Virus record (IMG/VR): IMGVR_UViG_3300044675_002639
Location: 1 to 44,358 of that record
Source: a virus
Strand: one strand, 5' to 3'
Length of the DNA stretch: 44,358 nucleotides
The position numbers and the translations under genes were made by a program. The notes under the pieces are model-generated. The model searched no databases, was not told where the DNA came from, and saw nothing but the letters and a program-made list of their open reading frames with translations. Position 1 is the first letter of the stretch. Each line of letters begins with the position of its first letter. Below are positions 32,725 through 37,892 of this stretch, piece after piece.

Positions 32725-33978
32725 TCATTTGAATAGTGCTGAGTTTAATTGAAATACCAAGTCGGGTCTGGACTTAACGGTTTCACGAAGCTTTGCTTCT
32801 TGTTCGATATAGCCTTTGTTTTTCTGTCTGCTATCTAGTTCTGCCTCATCCCATCTTGCCTGACGGAAAGCAGGTTCAAGAGATTCTGTCGAGAACTTTT
32901 GACCATCAATTTCAGTAACTTCAGCATCAGTATAAGTATTACCTTGACTGTCGTAATTTTTAAAAGGTCCTACTCCTGCAATTGAAGCAATGTCTTTAAC
33001 GTCAGCATACTGGCTTACAGGTTCAGCAAGAAGTCTTCCAGCAAGATTAAATCCTTTAACGTTTAGACCCTTTTCAGTAAGCGTATTAGATGCGTTTACA
33101 TGAGCAGATTTATATTCTTTGCTTCCGATGGTTTGCTTTTCAATTGCACTAGCAATTTTTTCTCTTTCTGCTTTCAGTTCTGCTAGTTGCTGCTTTAGTT
33201 TTTCCCATTCAGGCTTATGAAGCTCAGAAAGTTCTGGATTAAATTCTCCTGACAACTTGCTGGTAAGATCACGCAGTTCATAAAATCCAAGCATAGCTTC
33301 CGTGACCTTGATTTGTGAATCAATCACACGAGTAGGCTTCATCCCAGACTCATACTTGTCATAGATTTTTCTGACTGTTTTCCAGTTAGAGTCAAAGTCC
33401 GCGTCTTCTTCTGCAAGTTTTAGCATCTTAGCATCTCTTGACTCAAGCCGTCTTGCGTTCTCAAGATTCTGCTTTTGATTGCTTAACTCAACTCTTTGAG
33501 AGTCAACTTTTCCCTTCAAATCAGAGTAAGGTCCTTGAAGTTCCGCTTGCCTCCAATCTGGAGCATCGGCAAACTCTTGAAGAAGTGCCTGAAGCTTCTT
33601 ATCTTGAAAATCAAAAGAACCACTAAACCACTTAACCTTCTGTTCCAATGATGCAGGCTGAAGGATGTCAGGTAGAACCTTTCTTTTCCATGAATCGCCA
33701 CCATCCAACGGCCTGTCAGCTAACGGAGCACGAAACTCTGGCTCAAATGAGCCTTGTCCTCTCTTCTTAAGCCAAGCATCTGCACGTTTTCTCCAATCAG
33801 ACGCACTATCGCTTTCCTTAGGTGGTTCAAAATAACTTACATTTGGCCTGTCTTGGCCTTGTATGTAAAACTTTCTTGCCCTTTCAGTAGCCGCACCTTC
33901 TGCGTCACTAATGTTTACAGTTCCATAAGTGCCGTCATCCCATCCCAAGTAATAAGGGTCGAAGTATTGATTAGCCAT
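32725..33978 (-). CDS. Coiled-coil protein, paralogue of the preceding-in-list gene
   Basis: The 417-residue protein begins NQYFDPYYLGWDDGTYGTVN and carries a long coiled coil near residues 170-300 (VDSQRVELSNQKQNLENARRLESRDAKMLKLAEED, then LKQQLAELKAEREKIASAIEKQ). The last 100 residues match the 336-residue neighbour, with the same ending RPDLVFQLNSALFK. This points to tandem duplication followed by divergence of the N-terminal part, or to two proteins using one common docking domain. Spacing to the next gene is 15 bases. It is not recognised as a known family; a virion-associated role is plausible from the late-operon position. Confidence 0.68.
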   Translation of the reverse strand: MANQYFDPYYLGWDDGTYGTVNISDAEGAATERARKFYIQGQDRPNVSYFEPPKESDSASDWRKRADAWLKKRGQGSFEPEFRAPLADRPLDGGDSWKRKVLPDILQPASLEQKVKWFSGSFDFQDKKLQALLQEFADAPDWRQAELQGPYSDLKGKVDSQRVELSNQKQNLENARRLESRDAKMLKLAEEDADFDSNWKTVRKIYDKYESGMKPTRVIDSQIKVTEAMLGFYELRDLTSKLSGEFNPELSELHKPEWEKLKQQLAELKAEREKIASAIEKQTIGSKEYKSAHVNASNTLTEKGLNVKGFNLAGRLLAEPVSQYADVKDIASIAGVGPFKNYDSQGNTYTDAEVTEIDGQKFSTESLEPAFRQARWDEAELDSRQKNKGYIEQEAKLRETVKSRPDLVFQLNSALFK

Positions 33979-33981
33979 AAC

Positions 33982-34224
33982 TTACCAAGCCTTGCAAGAC
34001 CAGTATCTGGCCTTAGTCTTAGGGCCAGGGTTAGCACAGTTATGCCTCGCTCGGAAAGACTTCCTGCGAGCAGGATTGTTCTTCTTGATGCTCATCTTGG
34101 GGTCGCCAAAACGAACAATCTTAGTCTTGCCGCCAGCCTTGACATAGACAGCAGACTTCTTAGGGCCACCAGGAGTCCTGAACGGCTTGTTAAGGGTAAC
34201 CTTCCTTCCGTTCTTGGTAGCCAT
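33982..34224 (-). CDS. Small basic phage protein, unknown
   Basis: The 80-residue protein is very basic (MATKNGRKVTLNKPF, KSAVYVKAGGKTKIVRFG). It ends with a block NPARRKSFRARHNC, PGPKTKARYWSCKAW that I recall from many marine phage genomes, where it is often found next to structural genes. The two cysteines and the histidine (RHNC...WSC) could hold a metal. The start is ATG 34224, two bases after the previous stop; the longer upstream frame to 34314 reads through the neighbouring gene. It might be a head-associated or DNA-binding protein; that is not established from the sequence. Confidence 0.72.
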   Translation of the reverse strand: MATKNGRKVTLNKPFRTPGGPKKSAVYVKAGGKTKIVRFGDPKMSIKKNNPARRKSFRARHNCANPGPKTKARYWSCKAW

Positions 34225-34225
34225 A

Positions 34226-34393
34226 TTACTTCTTACGCTTGCAGTTGCAATCCTTGCCTCGGTAGTTCTTAGACTCACGCTTACCGGCCTTTTCGCCGTG
34301 CATAGCCTTCTCAATCATAACCATCTTGTTATGGCCAGACTTAGCTTCAGCCTTTTCGTGAGCCTTACGGGACTTATCAGAAGAGTATTCCAT
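34226..34393 (-). CDS. Small lysine-rich protein, unknown
   Basis: This 55-residue gene runs from ATG 34393 to the TAA at 34226-34228. The peptide starts MEYSSDKSRKAHEKAEAKSG and ends with CNCKRKK; about a quarter of residues are lysine. The next gene starts just after its stop (TAATATG), which supports translation. The cysteine pair near the end could bind metal. The highly basic, helical character suggests a nucleic acid- or capsid-interior-binding protein. No family recognised. Confidence 0.65.
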   Translation of the reverse strand: MEYSSDKSRKAHEKAEAKSGHNKMVMIEKAMHGEKAGKRESKNYRGKDCNCKRKK

Positions 34394-34425
34394 AGTTTAC
34401 AAAGATTGTTGGCGTGTTGAAAAAG

Positions 34426-34878
34426 TCAACCAGCAAAAACTCTTCCTGCATTATTTACCTTGAACAAGCCTACCCATCTACCACCCCTATAAACCGCCGT
34501 AATGATGCTGCCACGCCTCAGGAACGAGGAGTCCCTTACCAAGACATTCTCCCATTGTCCTCTGATTTCGCAAGCAACCAGTTTCTTGTTCGGAAGAATT
34601 TGTTTTACAATTGCAGGACATCTGTCAAGAGCATTGACCTCTGGCTTAGTCTCGACAACCTCAACCTCTTCCTGAGCCGTAGGCTCATCAAATTTTATAT
34701 TTTTGACAGACAGCAGCCTGCGAAGGCCGCTGTCGGTCCACAAAATAACAGGATTGCCGTTAGAGGTCTTGTCAAGAACCCAGTCAACGCCCTCCTTGTA
34801 ATCGTCCGACCTTCTGAACTCGACCAACTCCTTCTTCGTAAATGGCCAAGTTTCAATAATAGTCTTTTCTCTGAACAT
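34426..34878 (-). CDS. First gene of the late operon, unknown, possibly DNA-binding
   Basis: The 150-residue protein starts at ATG 34878, preceded by GGTGG five bases upstream; a GTG at 34902 would extend it by eight residues without an obvious ribosome site. The N-terminal half is helical and charged (WPFTKKELVEFRRSDDYKEGVDW, then ILWTDSGLRRLL), which could be a DNA-binding unit. The C-terminal half is beta-rich (AIVKQILPNKKLVACEIRG, then IITAVYRGGRWVGLFKV), like a small barrel. It faces the control region with the dyad repeats, so it may be autoregulated. A late regulator or a small terminase are both conceivable; neither is shown. Confidence 0.65.
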   Translation of the reverse strand: MFREKTIIETWPFTKKELVEFRRSDDYKEGVDWVLDKTSNGNPVILWTDSGLRRLLSVKNIKFDEPTAQEEVEVVETKPEVNALDRCPAIVKQILPNKKLVACEIRGQWENVLVRDSSFLRRGSIITAVYRGGRWVGLFKVNNAGRVFAG

Positions 34879-34926
34879 ATTTACCACCAATATACCTAGC
34901 ACCCGCCAAAAAACAAGCGGGGGGTC

Positions 34927-35023
34927 GCTATTTTTCTAGCGGGGGGGGCGCTAGATTTCTAGCACATATAGTAATAGAAGATAATAATAGTAGATAATAA
35001 AAAGAGGGTGCTAGTTTTCTAGC
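34927..35023. repeat. Dyad repeats and AT-rich stretch matching the repeats in the initiator gene
   Basis: Three 14-base dyads lie at 34927-34940 (GCTATTTTTCTAGC), 34950-34963 (GCTAGATTTCTAGC, a perfect 6-base palindrome around TT) and 35010-35023 (GCTAGTTTTCTAGC). The first two follow G runs and are 23 bases apart. Between the second and third lies an A/T-only stretch rich in TAATA. The second dyad plus ACATATA is nearly identical to 1592-1611 inside the initiator gene. The likely reading is a second binding site for the same protein, serving as origin or as operator for the divergent late and small-gene transcripts. Confidence 0.65.
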
Positions 35024-35079
35024 GTCTTGACAGCTCTTTTTTGTAAAAAAATTGTCTGGGGCAGGACCATTTGATTCTA

Positions 35080-35136
35080 CGGATTTTTACAAGTGTAAAG
35101 ACCCCCTCCCCCCTTTACACTTTTTTTACAAATCCG
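35080..35136 (+). terminator. Long hairpin with T tract in the control region
   Basis: AAGTGTAAAG (35091-35100) pairs perfectly with CTTTACACTT (35113-35122), with a C-rich loop and a following run of seven T. Outer arms CGGATTT (35080-35086) and AAATCCG (35130-35136) also pair. On the plus strand it looks like a rho-independent terminator. No gene ends just before it, so it might stop a short transcript or isolate the minus-strand promoter region; as DNA it could extrude as a cruciform near the origin-like repeats. Confidence 0.55.
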
Positions 35137-35137
35137 T

Positions 35138-35200
35138 CATAAAGCCTCCAAACGAGCGTAAAACGATCATAAACGCTCCAAACGCTCATAAATCAGTCGA
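35138..35200 (+). repeat. Direct repeats CATAAA..CTCCAAACG
   Basis: CATAAAGCCTCCAAACGAGC (35138-35157) and CATAAACGCTCCAAACGCTC (35168-35187) are 20-base direct repeats 30 bases apart. A third partial copy, CATAAATCAGTCG, begins at 35188. The element AAACGATCATAAACG between them adds to the periodic look. They lie next to the dyad repeats and the large hairpin, so a protein-binding array for replication or transcription control is likely. No protein partner can be named. Confidence 0.5.
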
Positions 35201-35300
35201 TTATTGTCATATTTGAGGCTTCCCTTTGGCGGTCAGATCGGTCATATTATTTGAGTCAGGGCAACCTAAGGGTCGAATGACTACCACCAGCCTAGCGAAA

Positions 35301-35560
35301 GGCGGGCGATCGGCGTGAAACCCTGTCGCACCCCCTCTGACCGAAGCCACGGACGTATCTTTGACATAGGGCTAACCACGCCTGCCAACAGAGGAACTGC
35401 GACACCCGCCCTAAATGCCAAGGCGTAAGCGTGAGCGTGAGACAGTAGGGCAAACCCTACCAAGTAGTCCCGAGGATTAGCACTATCAGGGATATGTCAG
35501 TAGAAAGCGTGCTGACTAAAACGATAGTGCGGTAACTTAGCACTCGGCCTGTTACGTAAG
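35301..35560. ncRNA. Candidate structured RNA or structured leader
   Basis: No credible protein frame lies here, but long-range complementarity is strong. GGCGGG (35301-35306) pairs with CCCGCC (35405-35410), TGTCGCA (35324-35330) with TGCGACA (35398-35404), and CCTCTG (35334-35339) with CAGAGG (35389-35394). These are collinear, giving one interrupted helix of 19 base pairs. Further elements are a GTAGGG/CCCTAC hairpin (35445-35460) and GCACTATC (35480-35487) with GATAGTGC (35523-35530), enclosing GTCAG/CTGAC. GTAAC/GTTAC at 35532-35555 may add a stem. The strand is unknown; on the plus strand it would lead into the gene at 35740. No known RNA family was recognised. Bases 35561-35739 hold no recognised gene. 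Confidence 0.5.
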
Positions 35561-35739
35561 TCATAATGGATAACATATGCGGTAGCACGCTAGAGGACGA
35601 ACCATCAGTAGCGTTGTGTAGTCGTAGTATTCGAACCTTCTTACTTTCGCCCGTGTGGGGCAACTCGCAAGAGGAATACCAGACTAGTAGAGTGAACCAA
35701 CAGCATCGAACGTCGAAACACATAGGAAGGTAATCAAAA

Positions 35740-36045
35740 ATGACGCAGAAACACAAGTGGAACACGTCCTGGAAGTTCAGCGAAGAGACCAACGCTCTCG
35801 TTACTTCTATCGAGTCTTCCTTCGATGTGTCTGATGAAGCCAAGCGAGTCCTCCGACTTCGCGTGGCCGCATCTGGTAAGACGCTTGCCTACATTGTCTC
35901 CTTGGAGTCTTCCTTGGAGGCTGGTGCTGGCTTCTTCCATCCTGCCCTTATCATCAGCCCTCACAAGCTGGATAAGCGTGGAGACATCATCGAGAAGCTC
36001 GAAGGACTTGGCATCGAGAACCCGTTTGATATCATCATCGGGTAA
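35740..36045 (+). CDS. Unknown 101-residue protein, first of the small-gene cluster
   Basis: The start has a recognisable ribosome site (AGGAAGG about ten bases upstream). The protein begins MTQKHKWNTSWKFSEETNAL and is mixed helix and strand, ending with an acidic and then hydrophobic tail (EKLEGLGIENPFDIIIG). It has no membrane segment or known motif. Codon use is more G/C-rich, with CGN arginine codons, unlike the late genes. It is followed by a strong terminator-like hairpin, so it may be made from its own short transcript starting in the structured control region. Function unknown; an early host-takeover protein is a reasonable guess. Confidence 0.65.
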   Translation: MTQKHKWNTSWKFSEETNALVTSIESSFDVSDEAKRVLRLRVAASGKTLAYIVSLESSLEAGAGFFHPALIISPHKLDKRGDIIEKLEGLGIENPFDIIIG

Positions 36046-36066
36046 TCGGTAACCAAGTGCTCGTCA

Positions 36067-36101
36067 GGGAGGGGAGTGTTGGAACGCTCCTCTCCCTTTT
36101 T
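36067..36101 (+). terminator. Rho-independent terminator after the 101-residue gene
   Basis: GGGAGGGGAGTGTT (36067-36080) pairs with AACGCTCCTCTCCC (36083-36096) through 14 pairs including two G-T wobbles, then TTTTT. This is a canonical intrinsic terminator for plus-strand transcription. It is the first of a series of hairpins that follow each gene in this cluster. Confidence 0.8.
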
Positions 36102-36176
36102 ACCTTCTCTACCTTTCGTGGCACTCCGCCACAAACTACGCCACCTAGATTGGTGGTAACCCCAACAAAGAAGGCT

Positions 36177-36476
36177 ATGAAGCACAGCGAAACCCAAGTG
36201 CTCGATGCTTATCTGATGGCGTGCAAGTTCCGGGATGCTCAGTCCCAGAACCTGTATCGCCTCCGCAATCCGAGTGCGGCCACCCTACGCAAGCAGACCG
36301 ACCTCTTCAAAGGTCTGGTCGATGTGTTCGGTGAGTCAGAAGGCAAGCGACGCTGGATGCAGTATCTGCACGCTCTCAGGAACGACAAGAGCAAGGCCAA
36401 GGAACTCCACTCCTACTGGAAGTCCGAAGCCAAGCGTCTGAACAAGGTCCTGCGGTTCCTCAAGACGATCCGATAA
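36177..36476 (+). CDS. Unknown 99-residue basic helical protein
   Basis: The start ATG 36177 follows AGAAGG closely. An upstream in-frame ATG at 36057 would read through the terminator hairpin and is rejected. The protein is helical and basic in its second half (KRRWMQYLHALRNDKSKAKELHSYWKSEAKRLNKVL). That pattern suggests nucleic acid or protein binding. It stands alone between two hairpins. Arginine codons are mostly CGN. No family recognised. Confidence 0.65.
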   Translation: MKHSETQVLDAYLMACKFRDAQSQNLYRLRNPSAATLRKQTDLFKGLVDVFGESEGKRRWMQYLHALRNDKSKAKELHSYWKSEAKRLNKVLRFLKTIR

Positions 36477-36494
36477 CATCCATCGACGCTAGTC

Positions 36495-36520
36495 GTGGGG
36501 AGGGCAACCTCCCCACTTAT
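36495..36520 (+). terminator. GNRA-loop hairpin after the 99-residue gene
   Basis: GTGGGGAGG (36495-36503) pairs perfectly with CCTCCCCAC (36508-36516) around a GCAA loop, a stable GNRA tetraloop, followed by TTATT. The T tract is weak, so it may terminate poorly or instead protect mRNA 3' ends. Position and stability agree with the other hairpins of the cluster. Confidence 0.6.
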
Positions 36521-36586
36521 TGGGGGTAGTTACTTTCCCAAGCCAACAGGGTCTGTTGTTGGCAACCAAAGTATAGAAAGGACGAT

Positions 36587-36796
36587 ATGAAAGAAATCAA
36601 CTGCATGCACGATCGTGATATCTGCATCGAGGAGATTGTCAAGATGACCTATCTGATGGGCATCCCCGACGATCCTCGGTTCAAGGTTCTCACGCTCATC
36701 CAGTTGCCGTATCACGAGCTGGCCCGTCGCCGTCTTGATTGCTACGTTGAGCTCATCAACTACGCATACAAGAAGCTGGGTCACCTCTCGATCTAA
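36587..36796 (+). CDS. Unknown 69-residue protein
   Basis: The start is preceded by AAAGGA at good spacing. The protein begins MKEINCMHDRDICIEEIVKM and is helical, with two cysteines early and one later, a PYHELARRRLDCYVEL helix and a hydrophobic-basic end (YAYKKLGHLSI). No membrane segment or known motif. It lies between two hairpins as a single gene. Function unknown; small early proteins of phages often bind and redirect one host protein. Confidence 0.65.
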   Translation: MKEINCMHDRDICIEEIVKMTYLMGIPDDPRFKVLTLIQLPYHELARRRLDCYVELINYAYKKLGHLSI

Positions 36797-36811
36797 CAGC
36801 AACTGACATAC

Positions 36812-36832
36812 AGGGGTGGTGACAGCACCCCT
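36812..36832 (+). terminator. Hairpin after the 69-residue gene
   Basis: AGGGGTG (36812-36818) pairs with CACCCCT (36826-36832) around a seven-base loop, followed by TCTCTTTCCC. The U-rich tract is interrupted, so termination would be partial. It lies 13 bases before the next ATG, so it could also influence translation of that gene. Confidence 0.5.
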
Positions 36833-36845
36833 TCTCTTTCCCACC

Positions 36846-37034
36846 ATGAAAACATACAATCCAAAGACGCACAAGATTCTTCCTATCAGGCATCCGATGC
36901 AGACGAGTTGGCCTCACAGCCCTCTCTATCCTGTCTATCTTGGTTGGATAATAGTCTCTATCGATGAGCTTTACGAAGGGCCGGTAGCAACGGCGGTCTT
37001 CACGCCGTTCGAACCAGAGGCTGTCGAGGAATAA
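36846..37034 (+). CDS. Unknown 62-residue protein
   Basis: The start ATG 36846 is chosen over an in-frame ATG at 36816, which lies within the hairpin. No clear Shine-Dalgarno is seen. The protein (MKTYNPKTHKILPIRHPMQ, then YPVYLGWIIVSIDELYEGPVATAVF) is rich in proline and aromatic residues and looks beta-like, with an acidic end. It is flanked by hairpins on both sides. No family recognised; the weaker start signal lowers confidence. Confidence 0.5.
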   Translation: MKTYNPKTHKILPIRHPMQTSWPHSPLYPVYLGWIIVSIDELYEGPVATAVFTPFEPEAVEE

Positions 37035-37043
37035 TTTCCCCAA

Positions 37044-37065
37044 GCACCCAGGGGATGTTGGGTGC
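37044..37065 (+). terminator. Hairpin between the 62- and 70-residue genes
   Basis: GCACCCA (37044-37050) pairs perfectly with TGGGTGC (37059-37065) around GGGGATGT. There is no T tract, so it is not a classical terminator. It continues the pattern of one stable hairpin after each gene and argues against the ATG at 37055, inside its loop, as a start. Confidence 0.45.
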
Positions 37066-37078
37066 AATCATCGCAACA

Positions 37079-37291
37079 ATGGAAGACAACGAACCCACAG
37101 CGTGCACACGTTGTAATGCCCCTACCATGTATCACATGATGTATTGGCTGAACGACGCACATGGCATCCCGCTGTGTAAGGTCTGTCCTCTCTGCGAAGC
37201 CAAGGCCAAAAAGAAGTATAACCCGGCAATCTTCCGGCACTATACTTCCTACGACCTGGACGCAGGTGAGCAGATCGAGCCTGACTACTAA
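37079..37291 (+). CDS. Small zinc-finger-like protein, 70 residues
   Basis: The protein carries CTRCNAP near residues 9-15 and PLCKVCPLCEAK in the middle. The two C-x2-C pairs about 25 residues apart, plus a further cysteine, are typical of small zinc ribbons. The rest is tyrosine-rich and acidic at the end (YDLDAGEQIEPDY). ATG 37079 is preferred to 37055, which lies in a hairpin loop. It is the last gene of the plus-strand cluster and is followed 20 bases later by a strong terminator. A nucleic acid or host-protein-binding role is possible. Confidence 0.6.
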   Translation: MEDNEPTACTRCNAPTMYHMMYWLNDAHGIPLCKVCPLCEAKAKKKYNPAIFRHYTSYDLDAGEQIEPDY

Positions 37292-37311
37292 ACACAGTCA
37301 GGGCATAATTC

Positions 37312-37344
37312 AGAGGCTGGCCTACGGGCTGGCCTCTTTTTTTG
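37312..37344 (+). terminator. Strong rho-independent terminator closing the small-gene cluster
   Basis: AGAGGCTGGCC (37312-37322) pairs with GGCTGGCCTCT (37327-37337) around a TACG loop, with two G-T wobbles, followed by a run of seven T. It ends the plus-strand small-gene cluster and separates it from the convergent amidoligase module. Confidence 0.85.
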
Positions 37345-37457
37345 TGCCCATTTGATAGCGCATAGCGCACGGATCCTGTCAAAGCTGCAAGTTTCTATTT
37401 GGCCACAGTCAAGCAGTATGTTGCGTCCAACCCCCCAACCAAACGGGAAACAGTAAT

Positions 37458-37688
37458 CTACCATTAAACCGTTATTGCATATTATCATAGAACCGCACAT
37501 CCAGGCAGTCTGTGGATCTAGCAACAGGCCAACAGGTGCGGAAAGCGGGAACTACCATTCTACCATTATTGGTATTTCCCAATAACCATTAAAACCGCAT
37601 AACTGTATAAACTGTTAAATGCCCGATGCCGGCCATTCTATCATTCTACCATTAACCCTATTCTACCATTAATAGCATTCTACCATTA
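37458..37688. repeat. CTACCATTA repeat array
   Basis: Copies of CTACCATTA or close variants start at 37458, 37552, 37560, 37638, 37646, 37663 and 37680; the last three are exactly 17 bases apart. An AACCATTA also lies at 37584. ACCATTA recurs at 41097-41103 and 41141-41147 on the far side of the amidoligase module. There is no gene between 37345 and 37828. The array looks like an iteron-type binding site; a boundary or replication function is speculative. Confidence 0.6.
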
Positions 37689-37828
37689 CCATGTTTTTCA
37701 CAAAGCCTTGACTTGTGGTGATCAGTCCAATCCACACATCCGTCAATGTTTACGATAGTCCAGGCTATGGGTCTTTGCCGGATTTGCGGAACTGTATTTT
37801 TTGACACATACCCATTTTAACTAGAAAC

Positions 37829-37856
37829 AAAAAAGGGAGACTATCGCTAGTCTCCC
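37829..37856 (-). terminator. Rho-independent terminator of the amidoligase operon
   Basis: On the minus strand GGGAGACTA and TAGTCTCCC form a perfect 9-base stem around a four-base loop (plus-strand 37835-37856), followed by six T (plus-strand A 37829-37834). It lies 37 bases after the amidoligase stop. A weaker stem CTTAC/GTAAG around 37870-37885 lies between the two. Confidence 0.85.
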
Positions 37857-37892
37857 TGATATCTGACTTACTTACTTTAAGTAAGTTGCTGA

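Noticed and set aside
34918-34949. Runs of G (six to eight) as sequencing artefact
   Set aside because: Cannot be excluded, but similar C runs occur before each dyad in the initiator gene, where the frame stays open, so the runs look real.
35020-35056. TTGACA at 35027 as a plus-strand promoter
   Set aside because: At 17-base spacing the -10 position reads AATTGT, too far from consensus to call.
35629-35637. GGTTCGAAT on the minus strand, suggesting a T arm of a tRNA or tmRNA
   Set aside because: No acceptor or anticodon stem can be paired around it.
35457-35843. A 128-residue minus-strand frame in the control region
   Set aside because: It overlaps the plus-strand gene at 35740 and the strongly paired RNA segment, has atypical composition and no plausible start.
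37458-37688. CTACCATTA array as a CRISPR
   Set aside because: Units are only 9 bases, spacing is irregular except for three copies, and no cas gene is present.
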